DNA of 64,000 nucleotides from Oceanisphaera sp. IT1-181 (GTDB lineage Bacteria > Pseudomonadota > Gammaproteobacteria > Enterobacterales > Aeromonadaceae): positions 2,971,001-3,035,000 of the forward strand of contig NZ_CP136856.1 of the NCBI RefSeq assembly GCF_033807535.1, written 5' to 3'. The notes beneath the pieces are model-generated. The model saw only the letters and a list, made by a program, of their open reading frames with translations, was not told where the DNA came from and did not search any database. The translations under genes were made by a program, and so were the position numbers. Of the stretch, positions 7,220 to 15,825 are shown piece by piece; positions within the stretch are counted from its first letter, which is position 1; each line of letters opens with the position of its first letter.

Positions 7220-8254
7220 ATGTTTGAGGCCTTAACGCCGGTTAGCGAAATGCTGGCACGTAATTTGGATGTACTCACCCAACAGCCTTTGCTGGTATGT
7301 GGTCTGCTAGAAGATAATTTACCCGGCATGTTGGCGCAAGCTGGGCCGGCTCCGCGAATTTTCACCACCGACTTTCGCTACTTTCAGTGGCAAGAGCAGC
7401 AAGGAAACCGCCAAATAGAGTTTGGCGTACAGCCTACTCAAGGCGCGGCCGGCTTATTGTTATTGATGCCCAAGGCCAAAGCCGAAGCCGAGTATCTGCT
7501 TGCCGCTTGCTTACCGCTGTTAGCCGAAGGCGCACAGCTGTTTATGGCGGGCGATAATAAAGGCGGCGTAAAATCCGCACCTAAGCTGCTGGCACCTTAC
7601 GCAGATCAGGTTAATAAGCTCGACAGCGCTAGGCGCGCCAGTTTGTATCAAGCAGAGCTAGTGCGCCCTGCTGCACCCTTTAAATTAGCCAGCTGGGTTA
7701 AAGGTTACCGCCTAGAGCTAGAAAAAGAACAGGCGCCATTGCAGATTTGTACCTTGCCAGGGGTATTTAGCGCCGGTCATCTGGACTCAGGTTCACGTTT
7801 GCTGTTGGATAATTTAGGTAATCTGAAAGGTCGCGTGCTCGACTTTGGTTGTGGTGCCGGCGTGATTGGTGCCAACCTGCTTAAGCGCCAGCCTGAATTA
7901 GAGCTAGAGTGCATTGATATTAGCGCCTTGGCACTGGAAGCCACGCGCCTCACTTTGGCTGAAAATCAGCTTAACGCTAAAGTGTATGCCTCAGACGGCT
8001 TAAGCCAAGTGAACGGTACCTTTAACCATATAGTGGCTAATCCCCCGTTTCATGCCGGGTTGAAAACCTTCTTTCACACCACAGAAGCTTTGCTCAGCTC
8101 GGCAAAAAATTACTTGGTACACGGTGGCTCACTCACCTTAGTGGCTAACGCTTTTTTACCCTACCCCGAGCTGATTGAAAAAAGCTTTGGTCAGTGTGAA
8201 ACCATAGCCGTGAACGGTAAGTTTAAAATTTATCGCGCGGTGCGTCGTTCATAA
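7220..8254 (+). CDS. rsmC: 16S rRNA (guanine-1207-N2)-methyltransferase
   Basis: 344 residues from the ATG at 7220, chosen because GGAG (7210-7213) is well placed before it and MFEALTPVSEMLARN matches the family start; a GTG at 7208 overlaps that ribosome site. The N-terminal half is the degenerate methyltransferase-like domain; the C-terminal half has the SAM-binding motif DFGCGAGVIG (about residues 212-221) and the catalytic NPPFHAG. Methylates G1207 in the small ribosomal subunit. Single gene, followed by a terminator. Confidence 0.95.
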   Translation: MFEALTPVSEMLARNLDVLTQQPLLVCGLLEDNLPGMLAQAGPAPRIFTTDFRYFQWQEQQGNRQIEFGVQPTQGAAGLLLLMPKAKAEAEYLLAACLPLLAEGAQLFMAGDNKGGVKSAPKLLAPYADQVNKLDSARRASLYQAELVRPAAPFKLASWVKGYRLELEKEQAPLQICTLPGVFSAGHLDSGSRLLLDNLGNLKGRVLDFGCGAGVIGANLLKRQPELELECIDISALALEATRLTLAENQLNAKVYASDGLSQVNGTFNHIVANPPFHAGLKTFFHTTEALLSSAKNYLVHGGSLTLVANAFLPYPELIEKSFGQCETIAVNGKFKIYRAVRRS

Positions 8255-8335
8255 CCCAAGTAAACTTTAGGCAAGCTTAAGCAGCTTTTAATCAACTCAG
8301 AGCCAACTCCCAGTCAATTAATAACTTTTTAGAAG

Positions 8336-8362
8336 AATCGGCAGCACATGCCGGTTTTTTTT
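8336..8362 (+). terminator. rsmC terminator
   Basis: AATCGGCA (8336-8343) pairs with TGCCGGTT (8349-8356), loop GCACA, eight T. Confidence 0.85.
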
Positions 8363-8382
8363 ATATTCTGGACTGGGTTTTA

Positions 8383-8410
8383 TTGACGCAGAGCGAAAAA
8401 TCTATAGAAT
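8383..8410 (+). promoter_or_regulatory. tRNA-Leu promoter
   Basis: TTGACG (8383-8388), 16-bp spacer, TAGAAT (8405-8410), 17 nt before the first tRNA. Confidence 0.65.
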
Positions 8411-8426
8411 TCTCTGCCTTGAGTAC

Positions 8427-8511
8427 GCGAGGGTGGCGGAATTGGTAGACGCGCTAGCTTCAGGTGTTAGTGTCTTAGGATGTGGGGGTTCAAGTCCCCC
8501 CCTTCGCACCA
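8427..8511 (+). tRNA. tRNA-Leu (anticodon CAG), copy 1
   Basis: 85 nt including encoded CCA. Acceptor GCGAGGG/CCTTCGC, anticodon loop TTCAGGT, long class II variable arm (GTCTTAGGAT region), T loop TTCAAGT. Very close to the leuPQVT tRNAs of E. coli. Confidence 0.95.
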
Positions 8512-8618
8512 CTCAGAGTCTTGAGTGTGAGTGACTCAAAGTAACAAATGGCAGCCCATTTAAAATAGCTGCACCATTAATAAGTAAACAGTAAATAGAT
8601 AAGCAAATAGTTAGATGT

Positions 8619-8703
8619 GCGAGGATGGCGGAATTGGTAGACGCGCTAGCTTCAGGTGTTAGTGCCTTCGGGTGTGGGGGTTCAAGTCCCCCTCTTCGCA
8701 CCA
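8619..8703 (+). tRNA. tRNA-Leu (anticodon CAG), copy 2
   Basis: 85 nt with CCA; same anticodon arm as copy 1. It differs in the last acceptor pair (GCGAGGA/TCTTCGC) and in the variable arm (GCCTTCGGGT). 107 nt separate the copies, probably one transcript. No clear terminator follows. Confidence 0.95.
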
Positions 8704-9215
8704 TTTATTGTTTGTTCTATAGTAAAAATCTGCATGATCTAATCTTTGTTCTTCGTATGCTCTTCATCTCAACGTTCTTCATATCAACATTAGGCTAGCG
8801 CTTAATTGCGACGCGACTAACCACGCGCCTATCAGTACTATATCTGCTTAATATCTTCTTAATTTTTACAAAAATTATCTACTTCAGATTTCCTGATTAC
8901 TCACAAAGCTCAGCCATGTTTCAGTGAATTCAGTATCAATGAATTCAATAGGTTACAGGGAGATACCCGCATCTTCGGGAAAAAATATGAGGCGCAGTTT
9001 GGTAATTTGACCTTGTAGGGGCCAATTTATTCGGCCCGGTTTGGTGTTTTGGTTTAAATCTAAACCTCAGTAACAGCCAGCAGAGCTGGCCTGCCGAATA
9101 AATTAGGCAGCTACAAAGAACAAACCGAAACAGGGTGCATTATGGCTGAGGTTCATATGTAATCAGGTCAGATTTAATATTCAGCCAAGCAATCGCTTGC
9201 TGTAAGCGTAACCGA
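8704..9215. other. Gene-free region holding MITE copy A
   Basis: No gene seen. It contains a complete 276-bp MITE-like element (8892-9167). The flanks (8704-8883 and 9176-9215) show nothing recognisable. Confidence 0.6.
8884..9175 (+). mobile_element. MITE-like element, copy A, with 8-bp target duplication
   Basis: Element 8892-9167 (276 bp), left end CCTGATTACTCACAAAGCTC, right end ...TTCATATGTAATCAGG. The ends form an imperfect ~26-bp terminal inverted repeat. The 8-bp TCAGATTT occurs immediately on both sides (8884-8891 and 9168-9175). No ORF inside. The interior has GTAG-headed hairpins and matches copies B and C. Confidence 0.88.
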
Positions 9216-9425
9216 CTACACGGCTTGCTCAGTCAGCATCATACCCATGGCCATGCCTAATCCAGCTAATCCGCTTACTGGTAACCAATACCAATGTCGA
9301 CTGACCGAGGGTAGAGTTAACAACAGCGCAAACAAAGCAAAGCCTGCGCTGAGCCACAGTGTTAATGCAGAGCTGGGCACCCACAACACCATTAATAACC
9401 AACTTAAGACCAATAGCATCACCAT
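9216..9425 (-). CDS. Small membrane protein, unknown function
   Basis: 69 residues from ATG 9425, chosen because AGGGGA lies 6-8 nt upstream; a GTG at 9440 is upstream of that site. Two or three hydrophobic helices (MLLVLSWLLMVLWV, LTLWLSAGFALFALLLTL, LPVSGLAGLGMAMGMML) with few polar residues. No family recognised. It may be a real inner-membrane protein; small size keeps confidence moderate. Confidence 0.5.
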   Translation of the reverse strand: MVMLLVLSWLLMVLWVPSSALTLWLSAGFALFALLLTLPSVSRHWYWLPVSGLAGLGMAMGMMLTEQAV

Positions 9426-9530
9426 AGCAATTCCCCTCACCTGAGATGCGACCGATAACAGTTATCATTAACGTCAAGAGCAAGCTTTTCTTCTGCTAGC
9501 CACACTCTTACTGTTACGAGATTAAACGAG

Positions 9531-10883
9531 CTAGCCCTGCCAAGTAAGTAATACTACGGCTTCTACATGCATGGTATGAGGGAACATATCTACCGGTGTG
9601 GCCTGCTCTAATCTAAAGCCGCGCTCCGTTAGCCAAGCCAAATCACGAGCCAAGCTTTTAGGATTGCATGACACATATACCAAGCGGCTCGGCTGCATTT
9701 CGATTAAGGTTTCAAGCAAGGCCTGATCACAGCCTTTGCGCGGCGGATCCACCACTACCAGATCTGCACTCACCCCTTGCGCATACAGCTGTGGTACTAC
9801 TTGTTCGGCAGACCCTTCAAGAAATTCAATATTGGCCAGGCCATTAAGCTCGGCATTAGTGCGCGCATCAAGAATGGCCTCAGGCACGATTTCGATGCCA
9901 TACACGTTGCGGGCATGGCGCGCCAAAAATAGGCTAATAGTGCCGATGCCACAATAGAGGTCGAATGCCACCTCATACGCTTTTGGCGCCGCCAAGCGCA
10001 GCGCTTCTTGATATAAGGCTTCGGTTTGCTTGGGGTTTATTTGATAAAAAGACTGCGCGGAAATAGCAAACTGCAAACCGGCTAAGCTATCAACTATTGC
10101 TTCTTTACCCCACAATAACCGAGTCTCAGGCCCTAATACTCGATTACCATTATAAGTATTGATATTAAGCATCACGCTGGCTAACCCTTCAATGGTGCCA
10201 AGTGTGGTAAGCAGGTGCGCCAGCGCCGCCGCCGTTGGCACCTCTGCCACCACCAGCACCACCATTAGCTCGTTAGTATTAACACCATTGCGCACCATAA
10301 GGTGGCGCACACTACCTTGTTGACGGACTTCGTTATAAGCCGACACTTGCTGTTCCTGCATCCAAGCGCCCACTCCTGCCACTACCTCTGTGGTTGCAGC
10401 AGCTTGTACCCGGCATTCTTTTACTTCAATCAATTGATGGCTGTGCTTAGCATAAAAACCAATTTTCGGTTCTTTGTTCAGCCCTGAACGCACCGCGTAT
10501 TGCGCCTTATTGCGATAGTTAAAGGGTTCACTCATGCCTAAGGTGTCGGCCACCGCGCAATCTAGCCCCTTGGCTTGCAGCGCTTCCATCAATAACTGGC
10601 GTTTAAGCACTAACTGCGCCTCATAATCCATCACCCGCAACTGACAGCCACCACAGGCGGTATAGACACAAAAGTCCGGGCGGCGAGAGGAGGCCGACTC
10701 TAACAGGCGCAGTAACTTACCTTGGGCAAAATGTGGTTTAACTACCGTCAGCATCACTTCCACCTGCTCACCGGGCAAGGCACCTTCCACATACAAAGGC
10801 CGCCCGTTAAGGCTGGCGATGCCATCGCCTTTATCAGTGAGTACTTCTATGGTGGCGTTAATTTGCTGACCGAGTTTTAACAT
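9531..10883 (-). CDS. rlmD: 23S rRNA (uracil-C5)-methyltransferase, RlmD/RumA family
   Basis: 450 residues from ATG 10883 (AGGTAAAGAG upstream; the GTG at 10892 is less likely). N-terminal TRAM domain (~1-58), an iron-sulfur cluster set (CVYTACGGCQ with a later Cys near position 158), then the Rossmann methyltransferase: SAM motif DLYCGIGTISLF, VVVDPPRKGCD, and the catalytic YVSCNPKSLARD. The family methylates U1939 (RlmD) or U747/U1939 (RlmCD) of 23S rRNA. Phrases such as FNYRNKAQYAVR and IGFYAKHSHQLIEV look more like the Bacillus/Clostridium RlmCD-type group than enterobacterial RlmD, so the exact target, and a possible transfer origin, are open. Confidence 0.85.
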   Translation of the reverse strand: MLKLGQQINATIEVLTDKGDGIASLNGRPLYVEGALPGEQVEVMLTVVKPHFAQGKLLRLLESASSRRPDFCVYTACGGCQLRVMDYEAQLVLKRQLLMEALQAKGLDCAVADTLGMSEPFNYRNKAQYAVRSGLNKEPKIGFYAKHSHQLIEVKECRVQAAATTEVVAGVGAWMQEQQVSAYNEVRQQGSVRHLMVRNGVNTNELMVVLVVAEVPTAAALAHLLTTLGTIEGLASVMLNINTYNGNRVLGPETRLLWGKEAIVDSLAGLQFAISAQSFYQINPKQTEALYQEALRLAAPKAYEVAFDLYCGIGTISLFLARHARNVYGIEIVPEAILDARTNAELNGLANIEFLEGSAEQVVPQLYAQGVSADLVVVDPPRKGCDQALLETLIEMQPSRLVYVSCNPKSLARDLAWLTERGFRLEQATPVDMFPHTMHVEAVVLLTWQG

Positions 10884-11137
10884 GCAATACACTCTTTACC
10901 TGAAATGGCATAAGCCAAAGTGTGACGCTAAACAGCAAAATAAGTATCAAAGACTCAGCAGGCCATTAGCTAACGAAGGATAATAATGACCGTATAACTT
11001 GGTCGAAAAGACAAAAAAGCAGGCTATTCTACTTGATCGAGGCGGTGGCACAAACAAAGCTGGTGCTTATTTTTTCAACTTAGCGAAGTCGAGCTCTACT
11101 GTTACTGGACTGAAAGAATAAAGGCAAAAATAAGGCT
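10884..11137. other. Gene-free region between rlmD and mscL
   Basis: About 250 bp without convincing coding potential. It should hold the rlmD promoter. Nothing else is seen. Confidence 0.4.
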
Positions 11138-11162
11138 CAAAAAATCCCGCAGGCTCGGGATT
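11138..11162 (-). terminator. mscL terminator
   Basis: Minus-strand AATCCCG (11156-11162) pairs with CGGGATT (11143-11149), followed by a T run (A run 11139-11144 on plus). Confidence 0.85.
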
Positions 11163-11191
11163 GACATAGATACTGGCAGCTTAGGGTAAGG

Positions 11192-11659
11192 CTATTTTTG
11201 CTGCTGTTTAAGCGCATCACGTATTTCACGCAACAGCTGTATATCTTCTGGCGTGGGCGCAGGGGCGACGGTCACTACTTCTTGTTCGCGATGCAAAGAG
11301 TCGCGCATGCGATTGATCATTTTCACCATGATAAACACCACAAACGCCAGCAAGACGAAGTTAATAAACACCGTCACAAAACTGCCCCAATATAAGACCA
11401 CAGCACCGGCGGCACTTAACGCTTCTTGCGTTTGCGGGCCTGTGTAGCCTTCTGGAGCACGCAGCACTAGCAACTTATTGGAAAAATCCACATCGCCACC
11501 GAGAATAAAGTTAATCACTGGCATAAGTACATCGCGCACTAAAGAGTCGATGATCTTACTGAAAGCACCGCCTATGATCACACCCACCGCCAAATCAATC
11601 ATGTTGCCTTTAACGGCAAACTCACGAAATTCCTTAATAAAGCCGATTTTTTTACTCAT
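11192..11659 (-). CDS. mscL: Large-conductance mechanosensitive channel
   Basis: 155 residues. N-terminal amphipathic helix [19 protein letters not shown], first membrane helix (to about residue 45), periplasmic loop with [13 protein letters not shown], second helix ([19 protein letters not shown]) and the C-terminal cytoplasmic bundle ([18 protein letters not shown]). A pentameric inner-membrane emergency valve opened by membrane tension at hypo-osmotic shock. A few residues longer than the E. coli protein because of the periplasmic loop. Confidence 0.97.
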   Translation of the reverse strand: MSKKIGFIKEFREFAVKGNMIDLAVGVIIGGAFSKIIDSLVRDVLMPVINFILGGDVDFSNKLLVLRAPEGYTGPQTQEALSAAGAVVLYWGSFVTVFINFVLLAFVVFIMVKMINRMRDSLHREQEVVTVAPAPTPEDIQLLREIRDALKQQQK

Positions 11660-11809
11660 AACAGTCTTCCTATGTAAGATGTTTTAATAATTCGAGTAAC
11701 TAAAGAAGTCGAGTAAATGGAAAAAATTGAGGGACAGCCTATCGAGCATAGCTCTTTATTGAGTCTTGCACCTCTGAACAACCGAGACCGCTAGCTGCAA
11801 GGAAGACCC

Positions 11810-12280
11810 ATGATCTTTGATATTCACAGTTGGATAACCGCCTCCAATCTCGCACACCAACATTCACGCCATAGCTGCAGCCAGCTTGGCACGCACTTCA
11901 CTGGTTTCTTTAGCGCTGAGTTACTTAACAGCGCGGGCTTTGTGATAGTGGATGAACTGCCCAGCCCGCCGATGGATGTGGTAATGCAACTGGGTTTAGG
12001 CCAATTATTAAGCCCCAACGCCGTTGGTATCAACCTTGATGATACCTATTATTTAAAACCTAAGGCCGTCGGCCAACTCAGAGTACACTTTCATAAGTTG
12101 GTCCATGTTTTACAATGGCAAGCATTGGGCCCCGGCCCTTTTATTAAGCGCTACATCAGTGAGGTTATAAAATACGGTTATCGCCAAGCGCCATTAGAAG
12201 AGCAAGCTTACGGCTTTGAAGAGAGATTTGTCGCAGATCCTAGGGATCCGTTTTTGATCTTGGCAAAAGATACTATTTGA
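11810..12280 (+). CDS. Zincin-like protein with altered HExxH motif (HKLVH), unknown function
   Basis: 156 residues, no signal peptide. The segment HFHKLVHVLQWQALGPGPFIKRYISEV, followed by YGYRQAPLEEQAYGFEERF, has the layout of small zincin-like domains where HELVHVxQW is followed by a conserved Glu/Tyr-rich helix. Here the catalytic Glu is Lys (codon AAG, 12095-12097), one base from GAG. If the family assignment is right the protein cannot act as a peptidase. ATG 11810 has AAGGAAG upstream. Isolated gene; no neighbour hints at its role. Confidence 0.65.
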   Translation: MIFDIHSWITASNLAHQHSRHSCSQLGTHFTGFFSAELLNSAGFVIVDELPSPPMDVVMQLGLGQLLSPNAVGINLDDTYYLKPKAVGQLRVHFHKLVHVLQWQALGPGPFIKRYISEVIKYGYRQAPLEEQAYGFEERFVADPRDPFLILAKDTI

Positions 12281-12572
12281 AAACTGCAGGTGAGCGCCTT
12301 GGGCTGATTTATATGCTGCGGGCCTGCTTGGTAAACGGGCTAACAGTAGACAAGGGAAAGCATTGATAGAGCAGGATAGATAAAAAGTTTATCAGGAGTT
12401 CTTTAGACATTACGAGAGGTTTTTAGATATAGCTAATGAGTCCTGGCTAATTAATAGTATAACCGCTTGAGATTTAGCTTTTAAACACTAGAGTCAGCTC
12501 GTTGTGAGCTAGATATTGCAGAGTATATCTTTTAGAAAGGTATTACTGTAAAGAAGAGTCTTGCTTATAAAG
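12281..12572. other. Gene-free region
   Basis: About 290 bp, AT-rich, with no ORF, repeat or hairpin that I can support. Confidence 0.4.
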
Positions 12573-12657
12573 TGGTAGCGGTGGGCGGACTTGAACCGCC
12601 ACGCCCGAAGGCAACGGATTTTGAATCCGTCGTGTATACCAATTTCACCACACCGCC
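12573..12657 (-). tRNA. tRNA-Leu (anticodon CAA)
   Basis: 85 nt with encoded CCA. Minus-strand acceptor GGCGGTG/CACCGCT, anticodon arm CGGATTCAAAATCCG (CAA), class II variable arm (TTGCCTTCGGGCGT region), T arm GGCGG-TTCAAGT-CCGCC. Reads UUG codons. Confidence 0.95.
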
Positions 12658-12879
12658 ACTATTTTCACTTACTTTATTCACCGTTACTGAAGCTTTGCTT
12701 AAGTAACTTGCTCCACCTTGGGAACGAGGTGAATTATACGTATCCAGAGCCCCGCCGCAAGCAGAATATTAACTTTATGATGCTGACTGCGCACAAATCG
12801 CGCAATTGCAGATTGTTTGACCGCTCTGCGTACAAAAATGACCACAGGCTCAAGGGTTTGCTAGAATGGCACACCTTAA

Positions 12880-13413
12880 ATGATTCGTAACAGGTTGGTA
12901 GTGGTAGTGGCTTCTTATTCTGAATATGTAGGTTTAGAGCGCGCAGGATTAATGCGCCGCTTAGCAGCTTGGTTGTATGACCTATTAGTGGTGATTTCAC
13001 TGCTGATGGTGGCGGGGTTTATCTACTTTGGCTTAACGGTACTGATGCTAAAGCTCGGCTGGATAAGCTTAGGTACTCACGAAGACACCGCCGCTTTGTT
13101 AAGTGCTAGCCGCTGGTATCAGCTGTGCTTACTGGCGGTCGGCCTATTTTTTTATTGCTGGTTTTGGCGCACCAGCGGCCAAACCATCGGCATGCGCGCT
13201 TGGCGCTTACGGGTACAAAATACCGACGGCAGTCGCTTACGCTTAGCTCAATGCATTATTCGCGCCGCCTGCGCCCTGCTCGGCTTGGGTAATTTATGGT
13301 TGGTGTTTAATCCGCGCACTAAGTTAGCACTGCAAGATAAGATTGCTGACTGCGAGATGATAGTGATGAGCAAAGAGCTCAATAAGCAATTGTTAGATAA
13401 GAAACCAGCTTAA
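12880..13413 (+). CDS. RDD family membrane protein
   Basis: Up to 177 residues. The RDD signature is visible: AGLMRRLAAWLYDLLVV (Arg and Asp of helix 1), a second helix pair (YQLCLLAVGLFFYCWFW), the TIGMRAWRLRVQNTDG loop, and the final LALQDKIADCEMIV. Inner-membrane protein; the family is linked to transport or ion homeostasis but this member's role is unknown. The start is uncertain: ATG 12880 lacks a clear ribosome site, GTG 12907 follows AGGTTGG, and ATG 12952 would begin at MRRLAAW. Confidence 0.8.
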   Translation: MIRNRLVVVVASYSEYVGLERAGLMRRLAAWLYDLLVVISLLMVAGFIYFGLTVLMLKLGWISLGTHEDTAALLSASRWYQLCLLAVGLFFYCWFWRTSGQTIGMRAWRLRVQNTDGSRLRLAQCIIRAACALLGLGNLWLVFNPRTKLALQDKIADCEMIVMSKELNKQLLDKKPA

Positions 13414-13422
13414 GAGTAATAA

Positions 13423-13482
13423 GTGCAGGGTGAGGTGCCGTCTTTAACACCTCACTTTTTACGCTTCACGACTCACATTCTT
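13423..13482. repeat. Heptamer-type inverted repeat between the RDD gene and lptG
   Basis: GTGCAGGGTGAGGTGCC on the left and ACACCTCACTTTTTACGCTTCACGACTCAC-like units on the right form a stem; belongs to the GTGAGGN/GYYTYAC family. May act as a bidirectional transcription end for the converging genes. Confidence 0.6.
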
Positions 13483-13484
13483 AT

Positions 13485-14555
13485 CTAGGCCCGCTTATTC
13501 AGTAATGCCAAGGCGATACCAATAAACAACAGACTAGGTCCCAGCGCTCCGATAAAGGGCGGCACGTGATAAACCAAGCTTATAGGGCCAAACACTTGGT
13601 TAGACACATAGAAACCAAAGCCAAATAGAATACCCAGTAACAGGCGCGCGCCCATGGTCACACTGCGCAGTGCACCAAATACAAACGAAGACGCCAGCAA
13701 CATCATGGCAATCACCATCACGGGTTGCAGTGCTTTACGCCAAAACTCTAGCGCATATAAGCCACTGTCTTGACCGTTATCAGCTAAATAGCCCTGATAC
13801 TCCCACAAGCCACGCATCGATAACTCATTAGGATCAATCGCTACTACGCCGAGCTTTTCTGGCGTTAAGCTAGTTTGCCAATCTCGTGTGTCTTCATGCT
13901 GGGTGTTGATGGAAACGCCGGCATTAAACAAGGTGTCGGTAACATTGGTTAAACGCCACAGTGGCTCTTGGTAAGTGGCACTTTCGGCCTGCGTGATGCG
14001 CGAGAGGCGGGTATTTTCATCGAAGTAATACAGCGTAATGTCACTTAAAGTCCCATCGCGCTTGGCTTGGCCAATATTAATATAAGCGTCGTTGTCTTTG
14101 GCCCACACGCCATAGACCGACAACACGACTTGGCCGCCGGACTTAGCTTGGCTGCGTAAGTCATCTGAGGCTAACTTGGTGGCCGGTGCCACATATTCAC
14201 CCACCAGCATAATTACCAGCATCAACGGCAAGGTGGTTTTTAGCGCACTCACCACTATATTGAATCGCGAGCGACCGGCAGACTGCATCACCACTAGTTC
14301 ACTATTACTGGCCATTTGTCCCAAACCGATTAAGCCACCCAATAAGGCGGCAATCGGAAAGAACAGCACTATTTCTTGGGGCATAGACAGCAACACAAAA
14401 TAAAACGCCGACAGTAAGGTATAAGTCCCCTCGCCCACGCTTCTCAGCTGCTCCACATAACGGATAATGGCCGCCAAACCCACCAAGGTCAGCTCGCACA
14501 ACAAAATGGCCATTAAAACGGTACGGCCAATATATCGGTCAAAAATAGTGAACAT
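13485..14555 (-). CDS. lptG: LPS export system permease LptG
   Basis: 356 residues, YjgP/YjgQ family. Helices near both ends (first three by residue ~120, last three from ~270) enclose a periplasmic beta-jellyroll (about 130-265). With LptF and the LptB ATPase it extracts lipopolysaccharide from the inner membrane and pushes it to LptC. The ATG overlaps the lptF stop (TGATG), so the two are coupled. Ends in RA after the last helix. Confidence 0.95.
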   Translation of the reverse strand: MFTIFDRYIGRTVLMAILLCELTLVGLAAIIRYVEQLRSVGEGTYTLLSAFYFVLLSMPQEIVLFFPIAALLGGLIGLGQMASNSELVVMQSAGRSRFNIVVSALKTTLPLMLVIMLVGEYVAPATKLASDDLRSQAKSGGQVVLSVYGVWAKDNDAYINIGQAKRDGTLSDITLYYFDENTRLSRITQAESATYQEPLWRLTNVTDTLFNAGVSINTQHEDTRDWQTSLTPEKLGVVAIDPNELSMRGLWEYQGYLADNGQDSGLYALEFWRKALQPVMVIAMMLLASSFVFGALRSVTMGARLLLGILFGFGFYVSNQVFGPISLVYHVPPFIGALGPSLLFIGIALALLNKRA

Positions 14556-15664
14556 CAGGCTGCCTTATTACGTTTATATTTTTCGCGAGTCCGACTCCAC
14601 CAAGCGGTTTCTCGTAAATTAAGCGGCAACGCCACCAGTAGCAAGAACACTATAGGTACCGTATACAGGCCCGGATAAATCGGCATACTGCCCCCTTCTA
14701 CTGCGGAGCGTGAGGCACTTTGTAATAAAAAATACGCCAGATACAACAAGATAGCAGGCAGCAATTTCGCGTAGCGACCTTGGCGGGGGTTAATCACCGC
14801 CAGCGGCACCACTACCAACACCAAGACCAGCATGGATAAAGGTAACACTAGACGCCATTGCAGCTCGGTTTTATCGAGCAGCTCCTGAGAGTGGCTCAGG
14901 GTTTTGCTATCTAGCGCCGATTCTTTGCGTTCCACTTCGCCAATTTCGCTGGCGCGAATAAAGGCGCTGTATTCATCAAACTCGGCCACATCAAACGCGC
15001 GCGTGCCCGGCACCCCGCTGTAACGGCGACCTTCATCTAGCGTCAGCCATTGGCCGCCATCGCGCTCTTGAAAGCGGCCACTGTTAGCCACCACTATGCT
15101 GGGCGCCTGATCGGTTTGCCCACGTTGCACCACAAACAGCCGATTAAGACTGCTGCCAGAATCTTCAGGGTTGAGCTGCTCTATATAAGCCACCACACGA
15201 CCGTTATCCAGATTCATAAACCGCGCTTGGCGCAATAACGAAATACCCGAATCGGATTTAACCTGCTCCCGAACCTGATAAATTTGCGCCTTCGACCAAG
15301 GGTTTAGCCACAAAGAATTGGCTAACGCGGCTGCCGTCCATAACAGCGCCAGCACTAAGGTGACGGTCATGATTTTGCCTGGACCTATGCCCACGGCGCG
15401 CATTACCGTCATCTCACTCTCCGCATACAAGCGGCCGTGAGCGAATAAGATGCCCAAGAATAAGCTGATGGGTAACATCAAGGTCGCCATGTCCGGCATA
15501 TTAAGCAGCAACAGCTTACCGACTAAACCGACGGGTATAGTGCCGCTAGCAGCGCCCGCCAATACCTCGATAAAATTCTGGCTGACAAAAATAAGCAGCA
15601 GCACGAATAACACAGCAAGCTGCGTTTTTAGGGTTTCCCAAAACAAATAGCGAAATGCAATCAC
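14555..15664 (-). CDS. lptF: LPS export system permease LptF
   Basis: 369 residues, same fold as LptG: N-terminal helices (to ~115), periplasmic domain (~120-260) and three C-terminal helices (LQWRLVLPLSMLVLVLVVVPLAVINPRQGRYAKL is the hallmark cytoplasmic-edge region). First gene of the lptFG operon, divergent from pepA across 161 bp. Confidence 0.95.
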   Translation of the reverse strand: MIAFRYLFWETLKTQLAVLFVLLLIFVSQNFIEVLAGAASGTIPVGLVGKLLLLNMPDMATLMLPISLFLGILFAHGRLYAESEMTVMRAVGIGPGKIMTVTLVLALLWTAAALANSLWLNPWSKAQIYQVREQVKSDSGISLLRQARFMNLDNGRVVAYIEQLNPEDSGSSLNRLFVVQRGQTDQAPSIVVANSGRFQERDGGQWLTLDEGRRYSGVPGTRAFDVAEFDEYSAFIRASEIGEVERKESALDSKTLSHSQELLDKTELQWRLVLPLSMLVLVLVVVPLAVINPRQGRYAKLLPAILLYLAYFLLQSASRSAVEGGSMPIYPGLYTVPIVFLLLVALPLNLRETAWWSRTREKYKRNKAA

Positions 15665-15726
15665 CGTAAATCCCAGTGTTAACTTGTCTTTTCAATGGAA
15701 ACGCTTAAGAATAAGCGTAAAATCAC

Positions 15727-15755
15727 GATTTTCGCACCTTATGTGTGCGAAAATC
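15727..15755. promoter_or_regulatory. Operator-like inverted repeat between lptF and pepA
   Basis: GATTTTCGCAC (15727-15737) and GTGCGAAAATC (15745-15755) form a perfect 11-bp inverted repeat around a 7-bp spacer. It lies in the shared upstream region of two divergent operons and lacks a T run, so it is more likely a protein-binding site than a terminator. Protein unknown. Confidence 0.5.
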
Positions 15756-15825
15756 TGCATGTTTTTGCGACGATCATCATTATCCTTGATCTAACGCTCA
15801 TTGTCTTCAAGCGGTAGGAGAATCC

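Noticed and set aside
8427..8703. tRNA-Leu pair as a prophage attachment site
   Set aside because: No integrase, phage gene or repeated tRNA 3' end is found nearby; the second copy is a complete tRNA gene.
12591..12890. 99-codon plus-strand ORF over tRNA-Leu(CAA)
   Set aside because: It begins inside the tRNA and shows no protein features.
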